Part shown: piece by piece, positions 27,683-38,070 of the stretch
Layout: each line of letters opens with the position of its first letter
How positions within the stretch are numbered: the first letter of the stretch is position 1
Origin: Mongoliitalea daihaiensis
GTDB lineage: Bacteria > Bacteroidota > Bacteroidia > Cytophagales > Cyclobacteriaceae
Direction: 5' to 3'
NCBI RefSeq assembly: GCF_021596945.1
Contig: NZ_CP063779.1
Coordinates: 3,756,001-3,820,000, forward strand
DNA: 64,000 bases
The notes under the pieces: model-generated
What the model was told of the DNA's origin: nothing
The model's input: only the letters and a program-made list of their open reading frames with translations
Database searches by the model: none
Program-made: the position numbers and the translations under genes

Positions 27683-28446
27683 AACTGAAAATTAAACTGT
27701 AAGAAATAGTGTCCCGCAGCACGCTGGGAACGTTGCTCATTGACCAGATTACTGAAATTGAAGCGATAGCCTAACCCAAATTCATTCCCATTGGTGAGTT
27801 TATAAAAAACTTGATTAATCATGCCTAAGTCTTGCTGCTGAAATGGTTGAAAGAACCGGATGGATTGTAAAAAGGCATTGAATGTAGGTTGTTCGTGCAA
27901 AAATGCATCAGGAGGGCTTGTGACATAGGATGCTGAAAACAAAAAACCTATCACTTGCCAGTGCCCTTGAAAGCTGTACCTCCATTGTTCTTTTTTGCCA
28001 AAAATTGATTCATATCGAAGAGATGGACCAAAAGAGGTATGAAAGTCAAAACGTGGATTGAAGTTCTGAGCATCCTGAAAATCACGAAGACTGAGCGCAT
28101 TGTTATTGGACCAACCAATCATCCATTTTTTAGGCATCCAAGGGGCTTTATAAAAGGTATAGGTCATGATACTGGCTTGGGTACCTATCATAGCAGCCCC
28201 AAATTCATTTCCCATTGGGATTCGGGCATAGTGTATATAGACCTCATCTATTTTTTTCTCGGATGCACTGATAAACCCAAAGGAAAAACCCATACTCCCT
28301 CCTCGATATATCAGAGGAGAATAGGCAAAATCCCTTTCCCAAGCATTTTGCGGGCCGGCATTCCATAAAAGCGTGCGTTGCTTTTCTTGTCCAAAAACAA
28401 GAGTCTGTACTACCAAAAGCAGCACTAACACTATGTACTTTTTCAT
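27679..28446 (-). CDS. Exported protein, probably a small outer-membrane barrel, unrecognised
   Basis: 255 residues with a signal peptide (cut near VFGQ, residue 20). The rest alternates hydrophobic and polar residues in short stretches ending in aromatic residues, and the C-terminus is FLQFNFQL. Both features are typical of outer-membrane beta-barrels. I do not recognise the family. It is the first gene of the operon with the S41 peptidase and the propeller lipoprotein, and overlaps the peptidase gene by 4 bases, which suggests translational coupling. Confidence 0.7.
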   Translation of the reverse strand: MKKYIVLVLLLVVQTLVFGQEKQRTLLWNAGPQNAWERDFAYSPLIYRGGSMGFSFGFISASEKKIDEVYIHYARIPMGNEFGAAMIGTQASIMTYTFYKAPWMPKKWMIGWSNNNALSLRDFQDAQNFNPRFDFHTSFGPSLRYESIFGKKEQWRYSFQGHWQVIGFLFSASYVTSPPDAFLHEQPTFNAFLQSIRFFQPFQQQDLGMINQVFYKLTNGNEFGLGYRFNFSNLVNEQRSQRAAGHYFLQFNFQL

Positions 28447-28759
28447 TCGCTTGAATTATAACGTTAAAGATAGGTTTCTGGGATTAAGAAAAAAATGATT
28501 TTATACCACAATCCAAAATTCGGTATGCTCCTGAGCACATACATGAATTACGGTCATTGAATGTTGCCCCTTCTAGAGAGCTAACTATTCAAATCGAACA
28601 AGTATTTAAATCCTTGAATACGAATTTCAGGATCAGCACCTGTTATGGGAGGCATTCTTCAAAAAACGAAGAAAATAAAGATCATAGCAACAGAAACAAA
28701 CTAAGTAGAAATCCCAACTCATTGCGAAAGATCACTCCAAGCTTTTCCAAGTTCAACAA
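28447..28759. other. 313-base intergenic region, nothing clear
   Basis: This lies upstream of the three-gene operon and downstream of the HD-domain gene. I see no RNA gene, no good hairpin with a T run and no recognisable coding remnant. It presumably carries the operon promoter near 28450-28520, but I cannot place it. Confidence 0.4.
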
Positions 28760-29335
28760 TTAGGATCGTAAGATCTTATCAAGGTTCTTTTGTTTGATTG
28801 GACTTAGTACGGTTTTCCCATAATCTGTATGATAAACATGTGTTTCTAAAAAATCTACTTGGATTTCTTTCCACTCCTCATCCTTCAATGAGGGGTTAAA
28901 ATGTATTAATTCATTTTTTAATAACATACTTTGATTAACATATTGATCAGTGCCAAGATAGAATAAATCAGCATCTGCGAGAATTTGTTCTAATTTGTTA
29001 TGAGGTGATTGAGGTGTTTTAGTGGCCATGATCATACCACAAATTTGCTCAATTTCATGAGAGCTAAAACCATAACTGGGTAAATCAGCTTTTATCAAAA
29101 AACAACCCTTCATTTCATGGCTTTCACTACCCAATAAAAACCCTGAATCATGATAAAGTGCTGCAATGGAAAGCACATCCAATTCGTAATCTGTACAGCC
29201 TTCCATCTTACCTAAAAAAATGGAATTATCAATCACTTGTTTTGTGTGTTTCAGGTCGTGATAAACCATAAAAGATGGTAAATCATCTTTTAACCGCTTG
29301 AACATACGCTCAAAAAGTTGCTGTTTCTTTTCCAA
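28760..29335 (-). CDS. HD-domain phosphohydrolase
   Basis: 191 residues. HD-superfamily metal residues are visible in order: His30 (LKH), His62-Asp63 (YHDSGF) and Asp121/Asp123 (LADADLF). HD proteins of this size hydrolyse phosphomonoesters or phosphodiesters, often nucleotides. It starts 12 bases after the YitT gene and is last in a same-strand run that includes a receiver-adenylate cyclase. A role in cyclic nucleotide turnover is possible but is inference from position only. Confidence 0.85.
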   Translation of the reverse strand: MEKKQQLFERMFKRLKDDLPSFMVYHDLKHTKQVIDNSIFLGKMEGCTDYELDVLSIAALYHDSGFLLGSESHEMKGCFLIKADLPSYGFSSHEIEQICGMIMATKTPQSPHNKLEQILADADLFYLGTDQYVNQSMLLKNELIHFNPSLKDEEWKEIQVDFLETHVYHTDYGKTVLSPIKQKNLDKILRS

Positions 29336-29347
29336 AAATTGTTTCGT

Positions 29348-30214
29348 TTAGTTTTTTTGAATCAAACCTCCTTTTACCTCCTTTATGCTGTGCACATAAA
29401 TAAAAGCATTGGGATCAATTTTAATTGCTGCCTCCCGAATTCTATGAATTTCAAGGCGAGTAACTACGGTCATGATGATATCTGCATCAGCTTTAACACT
29501 GTAGGATCCAGGTAAATATCCACGCTCACCTTTGTAGACTGTTATTGCCTTATTGAAATCGTTGACGATTGTTTTTTTAATTAATTCTGGTTGCTTAGAG
29601 ATAATATGCATTGCCGTAAACTCTTCAAAACCATCCACCACATAATTGGTAGTTTTCATGGCAGTATAATACACTAAGATCGAATACATTCCAGTTTCTA
29701 TGCCAAATTTGTAAGCAGCGCCGATAATTATCAGCGTATTCAAAGAAAGTATAATTTCACCAGCAGTAAAAGAAGATTTCCTTTCGGTGTAGAGTGCTAT
29801 TACTTCCAAGCCATCAATTACTCCCCCGCCTCTTATAACAAATCCTATCCCAAGACCTATAAAAAAGCCCCCAAATACGGCAATCAGGACTTTATCTGTA
29901 GTAAAAACAGGTATTTCGATGAAGTACATACCAGCCGCTAGTAAGAGGACAGCAAAAGTTGCCTGTACACCAAATGTCTTACTAATTTTTTTAAAGCCGA
30001 TTATCAAAAAAGGAATATTGAAAACTACCAATAAAATACTGATATGGATATTTGAGAAGCTTTTTACAAGAATGGAAATACCCGTAACACCTCCATCCAA
30101 AAAGTTATTGGGCACCATGAATCCTTGTAAGCCAATAATTGCCAGCCCAACACCTAGAACTGTAAAAATTATAGCTCTCAAAGAAAAAACGGATTTCCAG
30201 CTGATCGGATTCAT
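29348..30214 (-). CDS. YitT family membrane protein (DUF161 + DUF2179)
   Basis: 288 residues. Five to six hydrophobic helices (about 12-200) include the YitT signature GFMVPNNFLDGGVTGISILV and GGFFIGLGIGFVIRGGGVIDG. The C-terminal soluble DUF2179 domain (about 205-285) includes TVVTRLEIHRIREAAIKIDP. The family's function is not settled; transport or envelope stress roles have been proposed. It lies 61 bases after the cyclase gene and 12 bases before the HD gene. Confidence 0.92.
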   Translation of the reverse strand: MNPISWKSVFSLRAIIFTVLGVGLAIIGLQGFMVPNNFLDGGVTGISILVKSFSNIHISILLVVFNIPFLIIGFKKISKTFGVQATFAVLLLAAGMYFIEIPVFTTDKVLIAVFGGFFIGLGIGFVIRGGGVIDGLEVIALYTERKSSFTAGEIILSLNTLIIIGAAYKFGIETGMYSILVYYTAMKTTNYVVDGFEEFTAMHIISKQPELIKKTIVNDFNKAITVYKGERGYLPGSYSVKADADIIMTVVTRLEIHRIREAAIKIDPNAFIYVHSIKEVKGGLIQKN

Positions 30215-30275
30215 TGGATTTAAATTTTAGTAGTTTGAATATACTGATTTTTAAGAAAATAAGGTGGTAGATGCG

Positions 30276-31322
30276 TTATTTATCAACTTTGTACACCACA
30301 ATTGGCTCTTTTTTATTTTTCACTTGAACTTCGCCGACAATAGAGCATTCAAAGGAATCTTTGATTTTAAGGTAATTTTGCTCTGAAATAAAAATCTCCC
30401 CTTTGTCAGCAGCAGCCTGTAATCTTGCTGCTAGGTTTACAGTATCTCCAATTACGGTGTAATCCAATCGTTTCAGTGCAGCTGAACCAATATTTCCCCA
30501 AACCATCTCGCCACTATTGATGCCGATCGATACTTGGGGTTTAAATTTCGAAACACCAATGCTTAAATCAGTCATATTAATAACCTCTCTAATTGCTAAA
30601 CAAGCATCGATTGCTCGGTCAAGATGAAAATCCCCCTTAAAAGTTGCCATCACTGCATCTCCCAAAAATTTATCAACCGTTCCTTCTTCGTTGATAATCT
30701 CTTGAACGATGATATCAAAATATGAATTGAGCATGTTGACAACTAAGTCTGGAGACTCTGATTCACTAATTGCCGTAAATCCACAAATATCTATAAAGGC
30801 AACCGTTCCCTCTAACGTTTCATTTTCAAAAAGAGAGACTTCCATTTCCTTACTACCCATAAAATTGAGAACGGTTTCGTCCACATACATTCTCAAAATG
30901 TTATTTTCTTTGACTGCTTGAAGTGTACGCTTTATGGCTGCAATATGCGCAATTGTTTTATCGATCGTAATCTCTAAATCCTTGAAATCAATGGGCTTGG
31001 TTATAAAATCAAAAGCCCCCCTATTCATAGCGACTCTGATATTCTCCATATCTCCATAAGCAGAAATAATGACTGCTTTTACAAGTCCATGCTTTTCATG
31101 TAATCTGCTAAGTAAAGTCAATCCATCCATCACTGGCATATTGATATCACTGAGTACCAAGTCTATATCTGGATGTTCTAATAATTGTTCAAGTGCATTT
31201 TTCCCATTTTCAGCAAAAACAAAATCGTATTCTCCTTGCCTAATTTTTTGCCTGAAACGCTGCTTGATGAGAATTTTTAAATCTTCTTCGTCATCAACTA
31301 CCAAAATTTTGGTCATATTCAT
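30276..31322 (-). CDS. Response regulator with class III adenylate cyclase output
   Basis: 348 residues. The receiver domain (about 4-125) has the acidic pocket Asp10/Asp11, the phospho-acceptor Asp59 ([11 protein letters not shown]) and Lys109. The class III cyclase domain (about 165-345) has metal-binding Asp178 (FIDICGF) and Asp222 (GDAV), Lys218, Asp287 (LDYTVIGD), and Asn297/Arg300 (VNLAAR). The Lys/Asp pair is the type that selects ATP, so cAMP is the likely product. The gene starts 5 bases after the stop of the propeller histidine kinase, so the kinase is very probably its cognate partner. A second in-frame ATG lies two codons further in. Confidence 0.93.
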   Translation of the reverse strand: MNMTKILVVDDEEDLKILIKQRFRQKIRQGEYDFVFAENGKNALEQLLEHPDIDLVLSDINMPVMDGLTLLSRLHEKHGLVKAVIISAYGDMENIRVAMNRGAFDFITKPIDFKDLEITIDKTIAHIAAIKRTLQAVKENNILRMYVDETVLNFMGSKEMEVSLFENETLEGTVAFIDICGFTAISESESPDLVVNMLNSYFDIIVQEIINEEGTVDKFLGDAVMATFKGDFHLDRAIDACLAIREVINMTDLSIGVSKFKPQVSIGINSGEMVWGNIGSAALKRLDYTVIGDTVNLAARLQAAADKGEIFISEQNYLKIKDSFECSIVGEVQVKNKKEPIVVYKVDK

Positions 31323-31327
31323 TCCGT

Positions 31328-34300
31328 TTAGTGGTTAAGTTCATTAAGGGTTATCGTAAATTTTGATCCTTTACCAAGTATACTTTCTATATGTAAGATT
31401 CCGCCATGAGCTATCACTATATCATTACTGATGGAAAGTCCCAATCCAGTACCTTCTGTTCCTTTTTTAGTGGTAAAGAAGGGATGGAGAATTTTTTTTC
31501 TAATATCATCTGACATACCGGGACCATTATCCTCAACTTCAATCACCACTTTCCCCTGATCAAATCTACTTCTAACATAAAGAGTAGGCTGAAAATCTTG
31601 ATCACCTGTAAGGATTTTATGTCGCATGGCATCAAAGGCATTGTTGCATAAGTTGACGATTACCCTACTAAAATCCTCCGCAATTAAACTGACCTCCCCA
31701 ATAGAATCGTCTAATTCGTACCTGATATCTACATTGATAGGGTTTTTTCCTGCGCGCATCCCATGAAAACTAAGCGTAGTATAATCTTTGATTAATGCAT
31801 TCAAATTCGTCGGTTCTTTTTGACCTGTGCCTCCTCTAGCATGCTGTAGCATAGAACTGACTATACTATTTGCTCTAGAGCCATGATGATGAACTTTCCC
31901 TAAATTAAATTTAATGTCCTCTAAATTTTCTAGGATAATACTTTCATCTTTAGGGTTTACGGAGGGGTTGTTATACTCGGTGAAAATTTCATCAATAAGT
32001 TCAATAGAAACTTCTGAAAAGTTTTTAACAAAATTCAACGGGTTTTTTATCTCATGAGCAATTCCTGCTGTGAGTGCTCCTAAAGACGCCATTTTTTCGG
32101 CGTGTATTAATTGCGCCTGTGTTGTTTTTAACTCCTTGTATGCTTGTTCGATTTTTTTAGCCTGTTCGAGTTCTCGTTGCTGCGCACGATCTCTTTCCCT
32201 ACGGATAGTTTTAGCTTTTTGGTACACATGAATTCGCCTCAGAATAAAGATCAACAGTAGCCCATAAATAGAAAAAGCCCACCACGAACGGTGCCATGGA
32301 GGACGAACACTGAAAGCATAGGATGATATCTCAGACCAATCATTGAATCCTTGTTCTGAAGGCCCCGTATACCGAGCCTTCACTTTAAATTGATAATTCC
32401 CCTCCCTCATATTACCGAAAATTGCACGGTTACTTTTGACAGGAGAAATCCAGTCTTTACTGTATCCCTCCAAAATATAACTGTATTCAATTAGATTGGG
32501 ACGTGCCAATTCATCTGTTGTAAAGTCAATCGTGATGCTATTGGAAGAATAAGGCAAACTCAGATTTTCAGGAATATTTTCATAAGTACTTACACCTGAA
32601 AAAGCAATAGCTTTCAATCTTTTTTGGAGCTTCGCCCTTTCTTCATCGCTTAAGACCTTACCATATGTTTTTAATTCACTACTGCTGTAAACTTTTGATA
32701 TTTCTGACGCAATTGATGTAGATTCTAAAGGGATCAATGAACTCCAACTGATATTTTCTTCACTTAAACTAATGGACGTGATTTTAACGATAGGCTTAGA
32801 TTTTTTCTTTTCTAATTGACTGTAGTCAAACCTAACCAAAGCTGTTTTATCACTTCCATTGCCAGCCCATAGAATTCCTTTACTATCCAACAACATGCCT
32901 TTATTGACATCTTTTACAGGATAACCATAGGCGGTGCTGTAATATTCCAGTTTTTGTTTTAGTTGATTAAATGGAACTTGTGATGCTTCTGCAGGTATGA
33001 CCGTTAAACCACGGTTGGTGCCTATAAAAATATTCCCTGCAAGATCTGCCACGAGATCATAGGTTGTATCGTCATTCAAACCTTCTCTAGTACTAAAGGT
33101 ACTAAAAGCTATTCCGTCAAACCTTGAAACTCCTCCTCCTTGCGTGGCAAACCAAAGCTGACCAAACGAGTCCTCTAAAATACTCCACACAATATCGTTG
33201 GCCAATCCTTGATCGGTTGTATAGTTGGTAAATGATTCTCCATCAAACTTACTGATACCTCCCCCAGCGGTACCAATCCATATGGCACCATTCCGATCTT
33301 CTAAAAGCCCTAAGACTGTGTTGTGGGGCAACCCTTGAGAGGTGGTGTAGATAGTAAAGGAATCATTGCCTGTAATGGGTATAGACCTATCAAACTTTAC
33401 TAGACCGCCCCCTCCAGTTCCTACCCAGATGTTTCCACGACTATCTTCTAATAACGAATATATAATATCATTGGGAAGTCCATTTTTTGAATTAATCGTG
33501 GTAAAGGACGCTGCTTGATTTTGCATGAAGGCATCTTTATAAACTGAAATACCTCCACCACCCGTACCAAACCACAAATTACCTTTGCTATCTTTTAATG
33601 AACTAATCACTAAGGGGTTAGCCAATCCCTGTTCGGTTGAAAAATTAGTAAAGGATTTACCATCAAATTTAGAAATACCGCCTCCATTAGTACCCAACCA
33701 ATAATTACCTTGATTGTCTTCGATAATGCTGTAGACACCATTTTCTGGAAGCCCTTGATAAACAGTGAAATTTGAAAAAGCAGAACCATAAAAAAGCGCC
33801 ACTCCACCGCCTCCTGTTCCTATCCATAGATTCCCTGATCTATCTTCTGTAATGCTATATACAAGACTCATGGGTAATCCCTCTGAACTCGTAAAATTAG
33901 TGAACGATTTACCGTCAAATTTAGAAATACCCCCGCCTCCTGTTGCAAACCAAATAATTGATTCACGATCCTCAATAATTTGCCAAATTTCATTACTGCC
34001 CAAACCATCCGCTTTGGTGTAATTTGTAAAAACCCCTTTTTCGGAATTTCCGTCCTCATGATAAACAGAAACACCTCCACCACGGGTTCCAAACCACAGC
34101 TTCCCCGAGGAATCAGCCATGATACAATTGACTTCATTATCAATTAGTCCATCAGCAACTGTAAATTGGGTAAAAGAACTTCCATCAAACCTACTAACCC
34201 CAGCATTCCCAGTAGCAAACCAAATATGCCCTTTATCATCTTCTGCAATTTTTATAATTGAATTGCTAGGAAGAGAATCATCAATCGTATAATTCACAAA

Positions 34301-35062
34301 GGCATTCCCATCGAACTTAGAAGCTCCCCCTTCACCCGTAGCGATCCATATATTGCCTTTACTATCGGGAGTAATTCCGTATACCAAATTGTCAGCCAAT
34401 CCATCCTTGACACTGTAAGTGGTAAATGTCAGTCCGTCGAATTTAGAAACTCCTCCCCCATCTGTACCTATCCAAATACTACCACTCAAATCTTCGGCAA
34501 TGCAATGAACCAAATTATTGGCAAGACCATGGTTGGTATTGTAATTAGTAAAAGACATACCATCAAACTTGGAAATTCCTCCACCCCAAGTACCAAACCA
34601 TAGGTAACCATTGGAATCCAACACGGATGATGTAATATTATCCAGTGCCAAACCATCGTCCGTGGTAAATGTGGTAAAGTGTGAAAGTCCTCCATCCCCC
34701 AAAAAATAGGGATTACCATTTTTATCTAGGATTGCATCTCCCTGATCATTTTTCAAGAATGACCTAGAGATTATTTGTGGAGGTTTTAGGCGGACAACCT
34801 CGTAACCATCTTCAAAAGTATAACTTTCTTGCTCAGTGCTTGGGATTGCTAAATGTTTGAAAGCAGGCATATCTGCAAGCAAGATTATTTGAGGCTGTAA
34901 AGAGTCCTGAAGATCTTTTAAATGAGTAATCGTGGGCGAAAGCATGTGTGTTCTTTCGCCCACGATTAAGGATGTGGAAGCACTTTGCTCAGAGACAGTG
35001 AATCTATCACAAGCAAAAAACACCACGCCAATTCCAACCCACTTAAAAATCCTCAAAAACAT
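31328..35062 (-). CDS. Two-component propeller sensor histidine kinase
   Basis: 1244 residues. The N-terminus has a lipoprotein-like signal (Cys18 in VFFAC). Fourteen Reg_prop repeats of the form W[FI]GTxGGGxSKFDG build two seven-bladed propellers (about 120-750). The Y_Y_Y domain follows ([13 protein letters not shown]), then one transmembrane helix (about 927-943), a coiled coil, and the kinase core with His1003 in [12 protein letters not shown]. The ATPase motifs are [17 protein letters not shown] and GTGLGLS. Unlike the classic hybrid kinases of Bacteroidota it has no receiver or AraC domain. Its partner is presumably the receiver-cyclase encoded next. It follows the cupredoxin-like gene by 4 bases. 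Confidence 0.93.
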   Translation of the reverse strand: MFLRIFKWVGIGVVFFACDRFTVSEQSASTSLIVGERTHMLSPTITHLKDLQDSLQPQIILLADMPAFKHLAIPSTEQESYTFEDGYEVVRLKPPQIISRSFLKNDQGDAILDKNGNPYFLGDGGLSHFTTFTTDDGLALDNITSSVLDSNGYLWFGTWGGGISKFDGMSFTNYNTNHGLANNLVHCIAEDLSGSIWIGTDGGGVSKFDGLTFTTYSVKDGLADNLVYGITPDSKGNIWIATGEGGASKFDGNAFVNYTIDDSLPSNSIIKIAEDDKGHIWFATGNAGVSRFDGSSFTQFTVADGLIDNEVNCIMADSSGKLWFGTRGGGVSVYHEDGNSEKGVFTNYTKADGLGSNEIWQIIEDRESIIWFATGGGGISKFDGKSFTNFTSSEGLPMSLVYSITEDRSGNLWIGTGGGGVALFYGSAFSNFTVYQGLPENGVYSIIEDNQGNYWLGTNGGGISKFDGKSFTNFSTEQGLANPLVISSLKDSKGNLWFGTGGGGISVYKDAFMQNQAASFTTINSKNGLPNDIIYSLLEDSRGNIWVGTGGGGLVKFDRSIPITGNDSFTIYTTSQGLPHNTVLGLLEDRNGAIWIGTAGGGISKFDGESFTNYTTDQGLANDIVWSILEDSFGQLWFATQGGGVSRFDGIAFSTFSTREGLNDDTTYDLVADLAGNIFIGTNRGLTVIPAEASQVPFNQLKQKLEYYSTAYGYPVKDVNKGMLLDSKGILWAGNGSDKTALVRFDYSQLEKKKSKPIVKITSISLSEENISWSSLIPLESTSIASEISKVYSSSELKTYGKVLSDEERAKLQKRLKAIAFSGVSTYENIPENLSLPYSSNSITIDFTTDELARPNLIEYSYILEGYSKDWISPVKSNRAIFGNMREGNYQFKVKARYTGPSEQGFNDWSEISSYAFSVRPPWHRSWWAFSIYGLLLIFILRRIHVYQKAKTIRRERDRAQQRELEQAKKIEQAYKELKTTQAQLIHAEKMASLGALTAGIAHEIKNPLNFVKNFSEVSIELIDEIFTEYNNPSVNPKDESIILENLEDIKFNLGKVHHHGSRANSIVSSMLQHARGGTGQKEPTNLNALIKDYTTLSFHGMRAGKNPINVDIRYELDDSIGEVSLIAEDFSRVIVNLCNNAFDAMRHKILTGDQDFQPTLYVRSRFDQGKVVIEVEDNGPGMSDDIRKKILHPFFTTKKGTEGTGLGLSISNDIVIAHGGILHIESILGKGSKFTITLNELNH

Positions 35063-35066
35063 AGTC

Positions 35067-35501
35067 TCAATTTCTAATAATTATTCGGGGAGGTGATTGG
35101 CCTCTGGCATAGGTCATCCCTTCATGAACAAAAACTGTATAGGCAAATGTACCTCGGGGACTTCTCGCTGAAACTGCTAATGTCAATGGATTTCCATCTT
35201 TTACTACCCGGGTTTCATGACCGAAAATATTCTGGTCGGGAAAGGCAAAAGAAGCATCTGAACCTTCTACTACCCAACGAATCCGATCTCCTCTTCTTAG
35301 TGTCACATCACTACGGGAATCATCTCCGTCAATCACAACGCGCCATTCATCGTTGATGACTTTTACGACTAATCTGTATTCTTGTCTTCGTTGATCTTGA
35401 TCAGTGACAGAAAACTCCTCTAAAAGCAAGCCTTGACTCAACATCGAGATGACAAAAAGTCCCATCAAAGAAACCCCCATACGCATGATTTTGTAATACA
35501 T
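35067..35501 (-). CDS. Small secreted cupredoxin-like protein
   Basis: 144 residues. A signal segment (about 1-26) is followed by a beta-sandwich with the cupredoxin-like order: LRRGDRIRWVVEGSD (the GDxVxW strand) and then GTFAYTVFVHEGMTYARGQSPPRIIIRN. In true type I copper proteins the last loop is Cys-x-x-His-x-x-Met; here a His and a Met are present but the Cys position is Val, and the upstream His is not evident, so copper binding is doubtful. It is the first gene of the signalling run, and its stop is 4 bases before the propeller kinase start. It may be a periplasmic partner or ligand-binding accessory of that sensor. Confidence 0.7.
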   Translation of the reverse strand: MYYKIMRMGVSLMGLFVISMLSQGLLLEEFSVTDQDQRRQEYRLVVKVINDEWRVVIDGDDSRSDVTLRRGDRIRWVVEGSDASFAFPDQNIFGHETRVVKDGNPLTLAVSARSPRGTFAYTVFVHEGMTYARGQSPPRIIIRN

Positions 35502-35819
35502 ATCCTATAAATTAAAATGGTTAATGATTGCTAATCGACCAAAAAACTTTAAGTGTCCCGTCCACAAAAAATTATCGGTAGGTTATTTATGCTACAATAT
35601 AATAATTTAAAGGTAAAGACCTTTGCAATCTCATTTTTTTATGGAAAAAATGATGTGGCTCCTATAAAAAAAACTGTAGATCTTTATTTCACCACAAGCT
35701 AGATATACGTAAATGCCTTGGACTCTTCATCCAGCCTGATAATCTCAAGAAAAAATCAAAAATCTCTTGAAAAACCTCAAGAGATTTTGTGATAGTTGGT
35801 TTTCATCAAAAAAAGAGCT
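35502..35819. other. 318-base intergenic region upstream of the signalling operon
   Basis: No gene is seen. It holds the terminator of the epimerase gene (35759-35788). The remaining AT-rich DNA (about 35510-35740) must contain the promoter for the cupredoxin-like/kinase/cyclase run. I see no convincing promoter pair. Confidence 0.5.
35751..35790 (-). terminator. Terminator after epimerase gene
   Basis: A 12-bp perfect, AT-rich stem (35759-35770 with 35777-35788) has a six-base loop. On the minus strand it is followed by a T-rich tail. It starts about 32 bases after the stop at 35820. Confidence 0.75.
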
Positions 35820-36713
35820 TCAAAATCCTTTTACATACTTCCTCCAATTGTGCTCCTCTTTAAACCCTAGCACTTCTTTAATTTTTCTATTGGAAAATAA
35901 TGCCTCATGTTGCTCAAGTTCTCGAGTAAAAGGAACTCCTGGAAAAAAACGTGCTGCTAATTCCTTACTCGGGATGATAGCACCATTGTGATCGTTGCCT
36001 GCATTGAAAATCTGGAAGCCCAACCCATCTTTTTTCAAACACAAATCCACAATCTGCCCCAAATCACGTGCATCAATGTAGCAAAAAGCATTTCTTCGAC
36101 GAACTTCCGGATGTTTAAAGTAATGCGGAAAAAGCTCAGCATACTCATGAGGTTCAATCACGTTACCAATTCTTAGCGCGTAGATGTCAATCCCTGATCT
36201 TCGTTGAAAACTACGTGCAGTTTGTTCGTTGACCACTTTAGATAAACCATAAGAATCCATTGGATCTACATCATAACTTTCTTCTAAAGGAAGAGATTTG
36301 GGGTTGGTTTGCCCATCTGAAAAACAAATCCCGTAGGTAGTTTCTGAAGATGCAATTATGACTTTTTTGATCCCCAACTTGACCGCTGCCTCGATTACAT
36401 TGTATGTCCCAACAGTATTGACACGGAAGGTTTCATTGTCCGGGTTAATCAGAATCCTTGGAACTGCCGCAAAATGCACCACCGCATCAAATTTGGGCAC
36501 ACCAGTCCCTGCTTCTAATTCATCAAACCAGGCATAGGATGTCATGGCGTTAAACATCTGTCCAGAATCTGTAATATCAGCAATTAAGGTGTTGACCCCA
36601 GTAATATCCAATGGCTTCAAATCTACATTGACGACTTGATGACCTTGGTCCAGAAGGTATTGAACGGCATGTTTTCCCGCTTTTCCAGAGCCTCCCGTAA
36701 ATAAAATTCTCAT
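35820..36713 (-). CDS. NAD-dependent epimerase/dehydratase (extended SDR)
   Basis: 297 residues from the ATG at 36713. The frame is open for 23 more codons upstream, but the Rossmann motif should be close to the N-terminus, and MRILFTGGSGKAGKHAVQYLL starts exactly there. The nucleotide-binding motif is GGSGKAG, and the catalytic Tyr-x-x-x-Lys is in DSYGLSK. Extended SDRs of this kind act on nucleotide sugars or related compounds. The substrate is not evident and there is no polysaccharide cluster around it. It is a single-gene unit ending at a strong hairpin. Confidence 0.88.
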   Translation of the reverse strand: MRILFTGGSGKAGKHAVQYLLDQGHQVVNVDLKPLDITGVNTLIADITDSGQMFNAMTSYAWFDELEAGTGVPKFDAVVHFAAVPRILINPDNETFRVNTVGTYNVIEAAVKLGIKKVIIASSETTYGICFSDGQTNPKSLPLEESYDVDPMDSYGLSKVVNEQTARSFQRRSGIDIYALRIGNVIEPHEYAELFPHYFKHPEVRRRNAFCYIDARDLGQIVDLCLKKDGLGFQIFNAGNDHNGAIIPSKELAARFFPGVPFTRELEQHEALFSNRKIKEVLGFKEEHNWRKYVKGF

Positions 36714-36945
36714 TGTTTTATTGAATTTTTTGAACCTAAAATTAAACGAATGCTTTTCTACAAAGTAAAGAATTCTCTGCAAGATATTCTTATCTGCAAT
36801 TATATCAATATTTCAACTATTCTCATTCGGCTAATCGTCCAAGGTAGACAGTCATCCGGCCAAAATAAACCTCAAATAAGATGGTAAGTGACACTAGTTT
36901 AAAAGCGGAAATCGAAAATTACCATCGAGAAAATTGGAGTCTTGG

Positions 36946-36985
36946 CTCCTTAGTGGCAGATAAAGTATAAACAACCACTAAGGAA
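36946..36985. repeat. Inverted repeat downstream of the OmpA gene
   Basis: CCTTAGTGG (36948-36956) pairs with CCACTAAGG (36975-36983), with outer partial pairing and an 18-base loop. It lies about 20 bases after the OmpA stop on the minus strand. It has no clear T run on that side, so it may be a weak terminator or an mRNA-stabilising hairpin. Confidence 0.5.
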
Positions 36986-37001
36986 CCAAATGACTCATAC
37001 A

Positions 37002-37904
37002 TTAACTTGGATTCAAAATCTTCATCAACTCATCCAATTTAGGGGATAAGATAATTTCTGTTCTTCTATTCAAAGCCCGTCCATCTGCAGTATCATTAGA
37101 AGCACGTGGCAAGAATTCGCCTTTACCAGAGGCAGTTACTCTTGTGGATGGTATTTGATGCTGATCTGTTAACAAGCGAACGATGGACGTCGCTCTTACT
37201 ACGCTCAAATCCCAATTATCTCTGAAGCGAGATGTTCTGATTGGAATATTATCAGTATGCCCTTCCACCAAAACGTCTATCTCTTCATTTTTATTCAAGA
37301 CATCGGCCAAAACTTTGATTGCTTCCCTTCCTTTTTGTTCTACGTCGGCACTTCCTGAACGAAACAATAGTTTATCCGACATTGATACATACACTTTTCC
37401 GTTCCGGACTTCTACTGTCAATTCATCAGAATTAAATCCCAGTAAAGCATTTCGAACGATGTCATTCAAATTTCTGGTAATTGAATCTTGACGGGAGATG
37501 ATTTGTTGCATTTCACGCAATGCGTTTTCACGTTCTGCAAGTATGCGCTCTTTGTCAGTTAATTCCTGAGATTTTTGCTGCAGTGCAGTGTTAAATTGCT
37601 GTGCCTGCGAAACATTTTCATTTCTCAGATCATCATAAAGTCCTCTTAAATCATTGAACTCCTGTAGAAGAGCTTGATTTTGTTGAGTACTTTCATTGAG
37701 CATTCCTGTAAGATTTGCGTTTTCAGACTCACTAACGGCAAGATTGGCACATAGTTCATCGCGTTCGATTACAACTGCTTTCAATCGTTTTCCATTCGGT
37801 AGTTTATCGGGAATTCTGTCTCCGCATCGATATACAGGAGCACATGAGGAGGCCGCTAACATTAAGAAGCCGCCTATAAAGGCCAAGGCATGTAGTTTGT
37901 TCAT
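37002..37904 (-). CDS. OmpA-family lipoprotein with coiled coil
   Basis: 300 residues. The lipoprotein signal has its Cys at 21 (LAASSC). A long coiled coil (about 45-145) is followed by the OmpA/MotB peptidoglycan-binding domain (about 180-295), with VEGHTDNIPI, NWDLSVVRATSIVRLL and NRRTEIIL. It tethers the outer membrane to the peptidoglycan, with the coiled coil spanning the periplasm. No barrel domain is present. It is monocistronic and divergent from the STAS-like gene. Confidence 0.93.
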   Translation of the reverse strand: MNKLHALAFIGGFLMLAASSCAPVYRCGDRIPDKLPNGKRLKAVVIERDELCANLAVSESENANLTGMLNESTQQNQALLQEFNDLRGLYDDLRNENVSQAQQFNTALQQKSQELTDKERILAERENALREMQQIISRQDSITRNLNDIVRNALLGFNSDELTVEVRNGKVYVSMSDKLLFRSGSADVEQKGREAIKVLADVLNKNEEIDVLVEGHTDNIPIRTSRFRDNWDLSVVRATSIVRLLTDQHQIPSTRVTASGKGEFLPRASNDTADGRALNRRTEIILSPKLDELMKILNPS

Positions 37905-38070
37905 AATATCTTTTTTTCACAGTGAATTTTTCAAACGTTGTTAACGCAAAATCTTGATTTCAGTTGGCATGATTAAGTGAAGTAATTCCCACACAAGATA
38001 CTTTACAGCAGAAAAATCTATGCCAAAAAACCAATAATAAACTCTTTGGCTTTAAACCAGTTATTGTTAT

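Noticed and set aside
28557-28763. Open frame of 68 codons on the plus strand upstream of the three-gene operon
   Set aside because: Low-complexity polar composition, no start context, no conserved motif. Likely chance.
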